Shown: positions 12,915-24,487 of the stretch, one piece after another
Layout: the number at the start of each line of letters is the position of its first letter
Position numbering within the stretch: the first letter of the stretch is position 1
Assembly (NCBI GenBank): GCA_036250195.1
Contig: JAVHZZ010000008.1
Coordinates: 4,663,934-4,727,933, forward strand
DNA: 64,000 bases
Direction of reading: 5' to 3'
Source: Mixophyes australis
Lineage: Eukaryota; Chordata; Amphibia; Anura; Limnodynastidae
Made by a program: the position numbers and the translations under genes
Notes under the pieces: model-generated
Databases searched by the model: none
The model's input: only the letters and a program-made list of their open reading frames with translations
What the model was told of the DNA's origin: nothing

Positions 12915-13650
12915 TTAGAGACAATGAAGATAAAAGTTATGTATTCATAGTTGAGTAAACTGTGATGGATATATAGTTAGTGTGCAGCATTGCTGTTTAG
13001 TTACAGGGCTGGTGAGTTGGTTGATGACGGGGGGGTCCCCTTCTCGGGACGTTGCCATTTACACCTCTACCATTGTTACAGATATTTGTGGGAACTCTCC
13101 CCAGTTATAGTTAATAGATGCTTAGGGCCTCTGTGAGTTGGACAAGGGGGGGGGGGGGGGGGGTGAGTGTCTGTAAATACTACAGAGGTTCCAAATTCTG
13201 GACAGACATGAAGGAGCCGGCGTGGGCAGGAGGGGAGGGGGCTGTGATCAGCTCTGTTCATCGATTCTACAGCTGATTTATGAGCAACTCAATCCTGTGG
13301 ATGGGATCGAAGAACCTCAGCAGGTTACAAAGACCTGAAATCAGAGTATTATACAATACTAATACCACTTCTACCGCCTACACATTATATCTCGGTAATA
13401 CAGATGCAGGGTGACTTAGTGCTTCCTTGCACCCTGTGTCCCATACATCACTGTATAGACTGGGCGTAATGAAGATTAAACACCTGTGTCCTGTTACATA
13501 ATCACTAACAGCGTTTCCAGTAAGTAGATCTCGGGCTTGTACATGTAACAGCGCAGTATTCTCATACACAACTCGTATATCATTATACACAATACATTTA
13601 TATGTATATATAGGATGAGGCACTCCCTACTGTAAACTATATGGATATTC
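12910..13650. other. no recognised genes; one long G-run
   Basis: A run of about 17 G (13147-13163) is the only notable feature; the rest is unassigned. Open frames on the minus strand reading through this run are low-complexity. Confidence 0.4.
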
Positions 13651-13742
13651 AAAGTCACCAAGGAGTCCTGTGACTATATAACACACAAGGCTGCTGATAG
13701 AGCAGTTTTATGCAGGTCACAGGATTTCAAGGTGACTTTAAA
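13651..13742. repeat. imperfect palindrome, possible small MITE
   Basis: The left arm 'aaagtcaccaaggagtcctg' pairs with the right arm 'caggatttcaaggtgacttt' across a loop of about 40 bases. A similar phrase, 'gaagtcaccaagaagttcc', appears once at about 28969. No clear target duplication was found. Confidence 0.5.
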
Positions 13743-14289
13743 TATAATTTATATTTTACAGGGGGCGGGGGGGGGGGATATTTTTGCTTATAATACCCCA
13801 GTTTTTCACATGAGCGCTGAAGTGATGACACCGGACCTCACTATTTATACTGATATTATTTATAGGTGTTTATATGTATGTTATTATCACTGGTATATTA
13901 TAATACACTAAGGATATATAGGTATAAATTTCGGCACATGTTTGTATAGAGATGTTTGTGATGTTTTCGTATGTATGATTTTCTCTTACATTTAGTTTTA
14001 CATTATATCTAAAATAAAAGCGATTTGATTATCACAGTTAATTAACTATTAAACTTGATGATGAATGAGCTGAACAACAGTTGTATGAGGAGGTGCCAAG
14101 TCAGCCGTATTGGGCCCGAGTCATGATGGGCTGTGTGCCCATTTTAGCAGCGTATCTTGTGGGAAAATGTTCTGCATATGCTCAGGAACGGACCTTACGG
14201 CAATGAACGGAAATGTTATCGCAGTTCATGTCCGGCAGGATGGGAGAGGCAAGGGACGGACATGAATATGTCAGGCAATGTACACTAAG
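13743..14289. other. no recognised genes or repeats
   Basis: AT-rich sequence with a short G-run at about 13760-13778; nothing assigned. Confidence 0.3.
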
Positions 14290-14597
14290 GCATACTTGCC
14301 AACATCTTCTAGTTGGCGTCTGGGGGCTGCTGGGGGGAGGTGGGCGTGCCGAGGGCGGGGCTCCGAAAATCGCGTCATTTTGGACCTGCGTGAAGTAATG
14401 ACAGGGGTGTCATTTTACAGCGGGGGTGAGGCCAAATGCAGCAATTCCCGGAGAATTGCGGCATTGTGGGCCTAATTCTACCCACTTCACTAGGAAGTGG
14501 GCAGATGCGGGAGACTGCCATACACTCCCGGGAGTCTGGGAGACCCACCCCGTATACAGGAGTCTTCAGGACATTCCTGGAGGGTTGGCAAGTATGC
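14290..14597. mobile_element. MITE with CATACTTGCC ends
   Basis: Inverted ends GCATACTTGCCAAC and GTTGGCAAGTATGC enclose about 300 bp of GC-rich DNA that includes 'cgcgtcattttgg' and several 'cgggag' phrases. The flanks CACTAAGG and CACCAAGG match at 7 of 8 positions, which suggests an 8-bp duplication as in hAT elements. Relatives lie at 15621-16112, 27052-27260 and about 38880-38942. The open frames across it (up to 144 codons at 14426-14860) differ in phase and look accidental. Confidence 0.7.
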
Positions 14598-14599
14598 AC

Positions 14600-14968
14600 C
14601 AAGGACTAAGGCCGTGCGTACGTCCTGTGTTTCACGTAAGTGCATTTGGTTTCAGCCGTTTCACCTGCACCAGCAATTCTTCTTCTTTAAATCTTTTAAC
14701 ACAAATGACATCTCCAACAACCTACGATTTGAAGTGCAGAACGTTGGAGAGAAGGGGGGAAGTGTTGAGACGTGCTAAGGACGAGTTTACGCGCAAATTT
14801 GTCCGATTCAAGCTCTGGGCATCTCTCAGGTACGTGATTTTTATATCCGTATTCAACTAGAAACGTTCCGTTTGTACTTGAATGTGGGCATATGTAGGTG
14901 TGATATACCCGGCCGTTTAAAAAAAAGCAAATTGTGTTCACTTTGCGTTTATGAAGAATCAGGCCTAG
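14600..14968. mobile_element. possible remnant of a Harbinger-like repeat
   Basis: Blocks such as 'acgcgcaaatttg', 'tccgtattcaact' and the end 'gaagaatcaggcct' (about 14953-14966) recall the family at 16636-17235 and 29440-30041. It is too decayed to set borders with confidence. Confidence 0.35.
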
Positions 14969-15611
14969 CCTGTTATCTACTTTCAACATGTACAAGTTTC
15001 TATGTAAATTCGGACTGTGCGCATACAAAGAATAACACCTGTTAGTTTGTGTCTGATGGGAAGACACAGGTGGTGCCCACTCCCCACCCGAACCCCCAGC
15101 GCTGTTCCTGGAACTGGATGGAGTTCGTTAATATCTCTCCTACAATCACAGCCTCCGTCCGCTGCATTTTCAGCCGGATTTCAGCCCACTCCCAGAATGT
15201 GCACATAACTGCCTATTATTTCCACAAACGCTTACACACAGTCCCTGCTTTCCAACGCATGCAGCAATTAGCATTTCCAACATCTCTCACCTAGACTACT
15301 TAGCAGCAAATTCTCACAGTTACATTGTTGTATTTAGAGTGTAATTTATTTATGTGCAAAACCTGTCACTTGTGCATCGCTGCCCAACTAAATAAACTGC
15401 TCCATTGGTTCGCTGACTACCTCTGTACAGGGATTTAGTGTGTATCGTCGCTGATACAATAATTGTCATACATAATATGCATTAAATTCTTTGAGGGTTG
15501 AAATGTTGCAATTTTTGTAATTATTTGTATATGTGTCTCTTATATATCTAGGTGCTTTTCCTGGTATTGTTTTTTATGATGTGAGGGACTGCTGTACCAC
15601 TTACGATTATG
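14969..15611. other. no recognised genes or repeats
   Basis: Nothing I can assign. Short frames on the + strand at 15017-15294 have no known domain. Confidence 0.3.
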
Positions 15612-15620
15612 ACTTATCAT

Positions 15621-16112
15621 CATACTTGCCAACTTTTCCTCGTTGGCTTCAGGGAGATCCCGGGGGTGATGGGCGTGAAGGTACGGGGCTCGAATATGTG
15701 CATCATTAAGCCCCCCCGCCACTGATGTATTGCGGGGGCGAGAACCGGGAGGTTGCCCTGCTCTCTCAGGAGGACTCCCAGAAATGCGGGAGTCTCCCAG
15801 ACATACCGGGAGAGTAGGCAACTATGCATTAAAGAAAAGCAGCTAATGAATCTCTACAGGCTGAAGTGTCTTTTACATTTCTGACTCCATTACTGAAGTC
15901 ATGTTGTCTTAACTGTCAGTTACCTCCATAGGCATCAATACATAGACATAGGACACAATTTCTGAACTGTGTCATCATGCCACAGATGGCGAAGCCAACC
16001 ACGTCTTGTACTGGCTCAGTATCAGGGAGAATGCCAGACTCTTCAGGGAGTGAGGGAGATCACCCCTATTTCAGGGAGTCTCCCTGACATTCAGGGAGAG
16101 CTGGCAAGTATG
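15621..16112. mobile_element. composite CATACTTGCC insertion with 9-bp direct repeats
   Basis: The left end CATACTTGCCAAC is at 15621 and the right end CTGGCAAGTATG is at 16101-16112. The 9-bp sequence ACTTATCAT flanks the whole block exactly (15612-15620 and 16113-16121). Inside there is another, decayed right end near 15808-15827 ('gtaggcaactatgc') followed by about 190 bp of unrelated sequence and a second partial copy from about 16020. The outer duplication implies that the full 492 bp moved as one unit. Confidence 0.65.
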
Positions 16113-16121
16113 ACTTATCAT

Positions 16122-16635
16122 GCGTCTGTCATGTTTCTCTGCAGTGAATGTTTTGACCACTCGATTGCTTAGTTTTTTTATGCTGTTTGTGGGTAAAATT
16201 CAACAATAAAAAAACAATACTGGATTTAGAAAAAAAAAAAATCGTTGGGGGTCATTTATAATAGCGCAAGAAACGCTTGTTGGTTATTTAGTTTCATCAC
16301 CCACCTGCCGTTCCTTCTCTCTGCTAAGCTTTGTGAGCCAAGATGGCGGACTGCGGGGAGGTGACCAGGACTGCACAGGGTGTTGGGGGGTTTCAACTGT
16401 GAAAAAACAGAATGGTGTATTATTTATTAGGGCTGAACAAAGGCAAATTGATGGTAAAAGGTGATATAAGTGCAGCGTAGAGAAAATAAACAGTAATATT
16501 AGTGAAGTGCAAAACGTACAACAGAGCCACATTGTATAACTGTCTGTCTAGATCAGTACATGCAAATTACTGGTATTGGCACATACCAATCATTAAGTAA
16601 TGTGAATTACCCCAGGCTAGACTCTGAGCGCACAC
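16122..16635. other. no recognised genes or repeats
   Basis: A-run at about 16230-16241. Nothing else assigned. Confidence 0.3.
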
Positions 16636-17235
16636 AGGGCCTGATTCATTAAGGCACGCAAAATGATCGTATTGTGCGCTTTTTTTAAAACGCATGTAAA
16701 TTGGACGTCCGTATTCAACGTGGAGCGGATTTAAAGATACGTCTGGTGATGAATACGGGTCTAGATCCGCTCTGCTCTAACAGACAACACACTGCTGGAT
16801 ACGTCCAATACATATGTGGAATATAATGGTCACAACAGAATGCACCGAAGAAAGAAAACTATTTAATTAATGTCACCTTTTAATAATAATAATCATCATC
16901 ATCATCATTTATTTATATAATGCCACTAATTCTGCAGCGCTGTACAGAGAAATATAGTCATTAATGACAAAACAGTAAAAAAATAAAGAAAACATTTTTA
17001 AAATATTTCCTCCCCCTTTAAATACAGTTATTATCATGTTATTAATGACTACTGTGCATAAAATACATTGTTACAGTTGCTGCTGATTACAGACACATGT
17101 TCTAGCTGTATACACAGCCGTCATCACTAGTAATCAGCACTTACACCTGACCTGCTGTGTGCGCTCCAGCTTGGCACGTCCTTACTGTACATTGACTACG
17201 TGGATACGCCCCCATTCCAGCCTTGAAATCATAGG
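16636..17235. mobile_element. Harbinger-like non-autonomous element
   Basis: It starts GGGCCTGATTCATTAAGG, an end I associate with PIF/Harbinger-type MITEs, and contains 'tccgtattcaacg', 'gatacgtc', 'acacatgttct' and 'cacttacacctgacctg' in the order seen in the copy at 29440-30041. The right end is decayed and set approximately. A SINE-tail fragment is nested at 16883-16958. No coding capacity. Confidence 0.55.
16883..16958 (-). mobile_element. SINE tail fragment
   Basis: (ATC)n, 'atttatttatataatgccac' and 'ctgcagcgctgtacagaga' match the tail of the V-SINE-type copies. The core and head are missing. Confidence 0.75.
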
Positions 17236-17714
17236 CTGTAGTAGGGTCCTTTGCACAACTCAAGATGAATTGGTTCAAAGTATTAATAGAAAAATTAGAA
17301 AATTCGCCAGAAACGAATCAGCTTTTTGATTGACTAAAAAAAACTTGAGAAAGTCGAACAGGTTCATCCATGATGGAGCTGGTCTGTACATGTGGGAACC
17401 GGCTCGAACACGTTCAATCATAAATTATACATTTTTTACTTTTTTGGGGCAAATTTCGTGCTGGCAACCATGTGGAATTTTGCAAGTTCAAATCGGGATG
17501 TATAGATGACATGTTTGGGGCCTTTGAAGTTGTGAAATGCGGACAAATGCTGAACTGCTTTGGTATTTCTATCATCTCTACTCAGTTTAATGCATTGGTA
17601 CAATATTTTTTGGGTGGGATCTCACACGAGGATCCCCCCTGCGACTGTAGATTTCTGCAGGTTCTTGACACCGATATCCCTTTAATAACTGGATTGCAGG
17701 TCCCGAAATGTTGG
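17236..17714. other. no recognised genes or repeats
   Basis: Nothing assigned. The 82-codon frame at 17472-17720 has no domain I know. Confidence 0.3.
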
Positions 17715-18125
17715 GGCTGAAACTAGTCTTCATTACCTTCAGAAGTCAGATCAAGCTTCTCAATTTAGCATTCAAAGTTCTCACCAACACCTACCCCACA
17801 AACATCTCTGACCTCGTCACAAGATACTCTCCCTCCCGCCCTCTTATATCTACCTCTGACCTGCCCCTCTCCTGCTCCCTGATAACCACCTCTCATTCCG
17901 CCCCCCAAGACTTCTCCCGTGCTGCTCCCCACTTATGGAACTCTCTCTCCCACCTGACCAGACTCTCTCCCAACAATCTTTCCAAACCCACCTCCTCACT
18001 ATAGATTATCCTCCCCCATCTGATACTACTCTCTCTGCATATAGTCCCACTACTAGATATCATATCACACAGCCCCCAGAATATATATCATATCATGCAG
18101 CCCCTGACCCCAGAATATACAATAT
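17715..18125 (+). pseudogene. non-LTR retrotransposon, 3' end of the reverse transcriptase ORF
   Basis: The frame at 17708-18004 contains 'IKLLNLAFKVLTNTYP', 'ISDLVTRYSPSRPL' and 'DFSRAAPHLWNSL'. This series (LLxxxYKAL, LxDLxxxYxPSRxL, FxxAAPxLWNSLP) is the known C-terminal signature of LINE ORF2 proteins of the CR1/L2/Rex1 group. Only about 90 residues remain and the catalytic domain is absent. The 3' limit is approximate. Confidence 0.85.
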
Positions 18126-18847
18126 TATACACACCTTTGCTCATAGTATTTCCTTTTCTCCAGTTACAAGTAACATTTTTTCTGCAGTCTATGAAATAGA
18201 ACTAATTAGTCTATAAACTGTTTCCAATGATTGCATCAATTCTTCCGTTCTGAGTCTAATTGCTTTGGCAACTATTATTAGTCAGTTGTGAGTTCTTAGC
18301 CGTGAGACACAACTGCGGAAGTTTGATTATTTTTTCTAACTGAAGATAATGACCCATTTGAAACTTTTCATCCACAATAAAACATTTATTCCATACACGG
18401 TGTCATTGGCTCTGTGAACGCCAGGAGTGCGGAGGCCATGCAAACAAACACGTGATCCATAAATCAATACTGAATCCTTCCATTACTATCACAAAATACA
18501 GGAATATTGGGTAGATCTGTAGGGATTTAGTCCCGACTGTGTCAAGTAAAAGATCCAACATTTTAATAAGAATGCCCCATTGAAACCATATTTATCTGAA
18601 CATAATTAAACCCCAATATTTCTTTGCGCTGGACATGTGCCTTAAAGAAGCTGAACATGTGCACAATTTAAATCACATAATCCACTGGTGATTCACACGT
18701 AATAGCTTTATTTTATGCTGCAAAGTGCTTCATTTATTTCAAATATACTGTGCAGCATTAAATGTGCACCAATGGGACTTTTTTCTATATCTGCAGAGCT
18801 CTTGTTTTCTAAGTTCAATCTTGGCAGTAAAGGTGGGTTCATACTAT
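18126..18847. other. no recognised genes or repeats
   Basis: AT-rich and unassigned. Confidence 0.3.
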
Positions 18848-19154
18848 CATTATCTTTTAATTATATAGCGCCACTAATTCCACAGCGCTGTACAGAGAAC
18901 TCACTCACATCAGTCCCTGCCCCATTGGAGCTTACAGTCTAAATTCCATAACACACACACACACGCACAGACAGAGAGAAACAGCCAATTAACCTACTAG
19001 TATGTTTTTGGAGTGTGGGAGGAAACCAGAGCACTCGGAGGAAACCCACGCAAACACGGGGAGAATATACAAACTACACACAGATAAAGCCATGGTTGGG
19101 TATTGAACTCATGACCCCAGTGCTGTGAGGCAGAAGTGCTAACCACTGAGCCAG
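18848..19154 (-). mobile_element. V-SINE-type SINE
   Basis: On the minus strand it runs from the tRNA-like head ('tggctcagtggttagcac') through the core to the 'gcgctatataatt' tail. The tail is shorter than in other copies, ending in ATAATGATAG rather than a GAT run. The head ends at about 19154, where a different repeat begins. Confidence 0.85.
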
Positions 19155-19156
19155 GT

Positions 19157-19345
19157 TCTTCATCCAACTATCATGCCCATCACACGATAAATGACCGTTT
19201 GGTCAGATATCGCATACGTGTGTACGCTCTCACCTTATGATACCAAAACACATTGCATCTATTGATATGATTTTATAAACTTCCAAAAAATCATCGATCT
19301 AACGATGTCGGGCAAATGTGGTAGTGTGTACACACTCACCACCAG
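19157..19345 (+). mobile_element. short copy of the 45-bp-array MITE family
   Basis: 'cacacgataaatgaccgttt', 'gatatcgcatacgtgtgtac' and the end 'ggtagtgtgtacac' match the 5' part and 3' end of the element at 62040-63547. The block with the 45-bp unit is missing, so this is a deletion form or a related subfamily. Confidence 0.6.
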
Positions 19346-19349
19346 CAGT

Positions 19350-19508
19350 GTAGGCAGTGAAAAGTGGAGATGTTGCCTAAAGCAACCAATCAGATTCTCG
19401 CTTTTATTTATTTAGTATATTCTACAAAATGACAGCTAGAATCTGATTGGTTACTATAGGCAACATCTCCACTTTTTCAAACCCACAGCTTGATAAATTT
19501 ACACCCAT
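19350..19508. mobile_element. palindromic MITE, CAACCAATCAGATTCT family
   Basis: Left arm 'gtggagatgttgcct' with 'agcaaccaatcagattct', right arm 'agaatctgattggtta' with 'caacatctccac'. The whole unit folds as one hairpin. Four further copies are at 29241, 41459, 51380 and 55036. The left tip is missing here. Confidence 0.85.
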
Positions 19509-19563
19509 TTCTTATTTGTAGTGTTGCTCATCTGTATGTTTTCTTTAGAAAAAAACAAAAAAC

Positions 19564-19602
19564 ATAGATAGATAGATAAATAGACAGATTTTAGATAGAT
19601 AG
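19564..19602. repeat. GATA microsatellite, left flank of the solo LTR
   Basis: Short GATA/GACA run that resumes at 20656 after the inserted LTR. Confidence 0.85.
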
Positions 19603-20655
19603 TGTGACTGGATCACTTATAAATAACTTCTGGTACAAATTTATGTAAAGTAAATAGCGCAGGGTGCTTATTTATATAATTGCACATGCCCTTATTTTTG
19701 ATGTTGTGTATATTTTGGTAAGGGAAATCTTTAATTTCTATGGCCAAAGGGAGAAAATTATTTTTTTCTGTTTTAACGTTTCTAGAGGAAATGTATTATT
19801 TCTTAAGGTATTTATCTGATAGAATAAGCCTTTGTGGATGGAACTCTTTTGTGTATTGCGATGTGGGGAAATGGCTTGTTTGGGGCTTGTGAGGTTTTCT
19901 GTGGGAATGTGTTTTCTGAACTATCTGAAGAAAGGCTCCATATGTTAATTAGATCTTTTGACGTGTGAAGGTCCAAAATTGAAGGCAGGACATCAAAGCA
20001 TTTCTAGAATTTCATAGATAAGTGTAAATATTGTTAGCTTTGCAATGTATGTAAATCCATGTTTTGGTAAATAGGTTACATCCTGATTCTAAAAATAGCT
20101 CAGACCTTGAGGGGGCTGATTTACCCAATGAGGCTGTGTTCAAATGTGTATAAAAACAGCACTGTGTTGTATTAAAAGTTGTTCTTCTGATTTCATCTGA
20201 CCTGATCACTGGTACCTTTAACCAGTGTAAGAGCAAATAAACATCACTTGCTTCAAAGACCTGCTTGAAAATATCTTCCATGCTGAAAATCCTGCGACCT
20301 ACAGATTAGACCCAAAATCAAATCCGTTCTCCGGCTGTTTCTGAGGTTTGGACCCAGCTTTCCCAGTACCACTGCTCTACCCGCTACCCTGCAGCTCTGG
20401 TTAGTGTGATCCATAGTAAGAGGTCAGGAGTACCAGCCCAGGTACACCAGCAAGGGGGTACCCTAGCAGTGACATTTACCCAGAAGAAACCCAGTACTGA
20501 ATGCCGGACAAGGAGTCCAGTGGTGGCAGCATTGTAAGCCCCTCCTTCTGCGGCAAGAGGGCACACTTGGGATAACATGGCAAAGGTGGCAAAGTAAGCC
20601 GAGCCGGTTCCCAGCAGCAATAGACAGGATGGCATAGGTGGTCCATCCTGTCACA
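19603..20655 (+). mobile_element. solo LTR (about 1.05 kb) inside a GATA microsatellite
   Basis: The block begins TGTGACTGG and ends CCATCCTGTCACA, so it has the TG...CA borders and inverted ends of a long terminal repeat. The flanks are GATAG on both sides (19598-19602 and 20656-20660), consistent with a 5-bp duplication, although the microsatellite makes that test weak. On the + strand a TATA-like 'gtgtataaaaaca' (about 20146) is followed some 85 bases later by AATAAA (20236-20241), the usual U3-R order. There is no internal coding region or second copy, so it is a solo LTR of an endogenous retrovirus or related retrotransposon; the class cannot be told. The 89-codon minus-strand frame inside it is probably accidental. 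Confidence 0.7.
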
Positions 20656-20700
20656 GATAGATATATAGATAGACAGATATGAGATAGATAGATTGATATG

Positions 20701-20737
<37 letters not shown>

Positions 20738-20785
20738 TGAGATAGATAGATAGATAGATAGATATGAGATAGATAGATTGATATG

Positions 20786-20834
<49 letters not shown>

Positions 20835-20905
20835 TGAGATAGATAGATAGATAGATAGATAGATATGAGATAGATAGATAGATATGAGATAAATAGATTG
20901 ATATG

Positions 20906-20968
<63 letters not shown>

Positions 20969-21137
20969 AAGATAGATAGATAGAATTGTAAAGCGCTACA
21001 GAGTTTGCTGGCGCTATATAAATAAATATTGATGATGATAGATAGATAGATTGATATGAGATAGATAGATAGATATATAGATAGATAGATAGATATGAGA
21101 TAGACAGATAGATAGACAGATAGATAGATAGATAGAC

Positions 21138-21192
<55 letters not shown>

Positions 21193-21213
21193 CAGATAGA
21201 TAGATAGATAGAC

Positions 21214-21278
<65 letters not shown>
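20656..21278. repeat. (GATA)n microsatellite of about 600 bp
   Basis: Long GATA array with GACA and TGATATGAGATA variants. It contains a nested repeat-tail fragment at 20984-21040. The long minus-strand 'YLSI' frames (up to 298 codons) are pure translations of this array and are not genes. Confidence 0.97.
20984..21040 (+). mobile_element. repeat 3'-tail fragment inside the GATA array
   Basis: 'attgtaaagcgctacag' and 'gcgctatataaataaatatt' are followed by GATGATGATA and then GATA units. It is the tail type of the repeat at 5785-6160, in the + orientation. Confidence 0.75.
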
Positions 21279-21280
21279 TC

Positions 21281-22029
21281 TTGTGATTCTTGAACCCCAT
21301 TGATCACGCCGGTTACATTTTCTGCTAAGGTTCAGTTGGTGCTGGGTGATTGAATACATTGAATATTTCTCAGTACTATGTAAATTCCTCTTGATTAGTC
21401 TTCATCCCCCTCTTTTCCTCTCACATTTATTTTTATTTCTCAGGATCACTAGTTGTAACCTAGTTCAGCGATACCTAATTTCATGCTGTGTTAATATCCT
21501 CCTACACACTAAGCTGGCAAAATACCAGATGCGTATTTCTGTTTCCTGAAATTCATGAAAATAAACAACGTGCCCCCCCCCCCCCCCCAGAGCGCAGTAA
21601 CATCGCCCCATCCCTCCTGTCTCTAAACCGTTCTTTTATTTACTTATATGAGTGCCAGGATATTTGGTCTTTGGAGCAATATTCTCGCACCCAGAAATAA
21701 TAAGAATAGAGATGAGAGAACTCGGAGGTGGTTTAATTTCTGTAGAGAAACTTCATTACACCTTTTTGTGCTTCAAGGGGAAATATTATTATGACACCTT
21801 TATTGAAACGTTGTATAAGGTCATCTGAGCCTGGAAATTGCTTTATCTCATTAGAAGCGGTGACAGATTTGAGTGTATTCAGGGTTACAACGCTCCTTCT
21901 AGTTAGTATTCTGTGCTCTCTGTGGAGAACATATTAGTCGTTGGCGAAACCACATCATGAACAGCAAATACAACAGTGACACCTGTATGTTACAGAACAA
22001 AAGATCAATCCTGAAGAATTCCTGTAGAG
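21281..22029. other. no recognised genes; one C-run
   Basis: C-run at about 21573-21588. No gene or repeat assigned. Confidence 0.35.
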
Positions 22030-22660
22030 CAGGGGTCAGGGAACTTTTTTACCTTTTACCCCCAAATATATTTAGATACGCCGACGTTACCCCCTTGATT
22101 TGAAAGGAAGGATATCATATATTATTAATTATTGGAATTCAAAATTTTATTGAACCTATTTAAAATTTCTTGGAAAGCTTCAACTTCAAAACTTCAGGTT
22201 TTGGAGAAATAATGTTGCTTAATTTTTGATACGAGAGCAACAATATTGGGGCATTTTGATGTCAGAGAAATTTGGATACAGTCTTCAGCGTCCAATCGAT
22301 TTCTCTCCTTTGTTTTTATGTTCGTTAGAGTGGAAAATCCTTGTTCGCAAAGGTAGGTTGTTGCAAAAGGCTGAAACTTTTTGACTGCCCCCTCATGTGC
22401 AATTTTGATGCCTTTGCAGCTGTTGACATCTAAAAATATGACAGATCTGCTTTGTTTTCAAATTCAACACGTGCTTCATTATTGCATCGAAGCTCAAGAA
22501 GTGCCTCTGCCAACCCTTGAGGCTCTTCTGGTACAACAGCAATGTCACATTTAAAGCGGTCTACAATCCAACTGACAGCATGTGAATCGGCAGCATTACC
22601 CCCAGGAATTTCATTTTTACCCCATTTGGGGTAATAAAATCTTAACAAACATTAAGTGCA
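22030..22660 (-). pseudogene. hAT transposase remnant, C-terminal part
   Basis: On the minus strand one frame reads 'EPQGLAEALLELRCNNEARV' and later 'ENKADLSYFW'; after a frameshift near 22385-22395 another frame reads 'TYLCEQGFSTLTNIKTK' and 'ERNRLDAEDCIQISLTS'. The second block is the conserved hATC dimerisation region of hAT transposases, closest in style to those behind vertebrate FAM200/ZBED/SCAND3 genes. The DNA-binding and most catalytic parts are missing. The right end (minus strand 3') is GTTCCCTGACCCCTG, seen on the + strand at 22030-22044 as CAGGGGTCAGGGAAC, a plausible hAT terminus, preceded by CTGTAGAG. I did not find the opposite terminus. Confidence 0.85.
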
Positions 22661-24227
22661 ACAACAAAATATGTAGGTCATTTGCTCTACAAACCTCTTT
22701 GTATGTGTGAAGTTTTGCATCACGCTGCTTGGTGCAATCCAGGAACACTTGCTTTGCAACTTACACCTGAAGCATTTGTTTTCTAAATAAAATTAAAAAA
22801 ATTAAATATATAATTTAATGAAACATATGAAGTTGGTGTATTTTTGTAAATAGTTTTCCAGAGGTATGAAAATATCAAACAACAGCCAGAGACACATAGT
22901 CGTAGTTGGACTGTTGACCCCATCTCTGGCAGCTTCCAGGCTAATAAGCATATTTCTACCCTGAACTTCTAAGGTGAGAACCTTAACCTTGTGGTTATGC
23001 TGAATAATAGTCCAAATCTTGCACTGATGAGATCTAACAAGATTGAAACATGCTGCATACAAGGTGGATTTATTGCTCCGTGTTTCTGGCTGTACCCTGC
23101 TAGGAAGACAGCAGTTCTGGATTCATGAGGAAATAAGGAGAAATTTGTATCTATCTAACCAGACATCCTAAGTAGGATTTAATCCTTTACTGAATTTACT
23201 GTATAGAATAATACAGGTTGTTACAAACTGACAATGGGATTACAAATACCTACTATTATAAGAAGGCTATTAATACACTATGAATAATGTAGTGCTTGTT
23301 CTCTGCCCCCTCACTATCGCCCTAATGGTTCACTGTTTGGGTACTTCTCAAGTCTTATGATTTGCAGCAGCTGATTGGACAGTCACTGGGTTATATTCCA
23401 GTATCCTGTTGAGTTTTCACCTCTTGGCCTCTCATCCTTTAAATCCCATGATCCAACGACCTTTCTCAGTTGTTACTAAAGGGGGGTAAGGGGGTATCTA
23501 TGACAGAGGGGCCTGACAACCATTTTTCACATCCAATAATGGGATCAGTTGCCCTTTAAGATACTTTAAAAGTAAAGATGTTTGCTACATTGTAACAATA
23601 GCAGCATTCCGAGACGCACAGTTTATAATTAGCTGGGAAGCCACAGGTAGGCTATCTCCTGAATACAGTGCTGGTTTATATAGTGTGTTACAATGGCGCT
23701 GGATCGATATAACACTGTAACACAGTGGTCACCTTTAAGTCACATAGCAGTATTGATCAGAAGGGTTTTGAATGTGAAAGAAGACATTCTGTGATTTTAA
23801 ATTCCTGAGCTCTCTTTTATATCTCTCTGCAAGGCTCCAACACTGTGTTCCAACTGTACCTGCTTTTATTCTCTTTGTTAATTACTGTACCCACTGCCTT
23901 TAATTAAATCTACCCTGAATGATTTCAGCTAAAACCGCTCACAATGTACCCCTGTAGGGGAGCGCTGTGCGGCAAATCAGACCAAAATAGACATTTGGGA
24001 AGGTGATGTGAACTGACTGTGCTAGTGTAGAGTCCTGCGCAGTTGTTGTGCTGTAATTACAGCAATTGTGTTGTTTTGTAGACACTGCGTTGTTTTAGTG
24101 AAGTTGACACTGATTACGTCTATTATGGAAACTTAGAAACTAAAACCTGTCGACGCTGGGATTATTATCGTTTATGTAGAAAATGGCAGCATATTTCATA
24201 GTGCTCTATGATAGGACAATAAAGCAA
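22661..24227. other. no recognised genes or repeats
   Basis: The first few hundred bases may still be hAT-derived. The 86-codon minus-strand frame at 22802-23062 has no domain I know. The rest is unassigned. Confidence 0.3.
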
Positions 24228-24487
24228 CTGTGTGGAGTTTGTATGTTCTCCCTGTGTTTCCGTGGGTTTCCTCTGGGTGCTCCGGTTTCCTCCCACACTC
24301 CAAAAACATACTGGTAGGGTATTTGGCTGCTATCAAAATTGACACTAGTCTCTCTCTCTCTGTCTGTCTGTGTGTGTTAGGGAATTTAGACTGTAAGCTC
24401 CAATGGGGCAGCGACTGATGTGAGTGAGTTCTCTGTACAGCGCTGCGGAATTAGTGGTGCTGTATAAATAGCTGATGATGATGATAA
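24228..24487 (+). mobile_element. V-SINE-type SINE, 5'-truncated
   Basis: It starts in the core ('gtgtggagtttgtatgttct') and runs through (TC)n, (TG)n, 'tgtaagctccaatggggca' and 'gctgtataaatagc' to (GATGAT)n. It has no head. Confidence 0.9.

Noticed and set aside
14426..14860. 144-codon + frame
   Set aside because: It starts within a MITE and crosses its right end into other repeat-like DNA; no domain.
20463..21359. Minus-strand open frames of 298, 274 and 97 codons, rich in 'YLSI'
   Set aside because: They translate the GATA microsatellite, whose minus-strand TATC repeat lacks stop codons. No domain and no gene structure.
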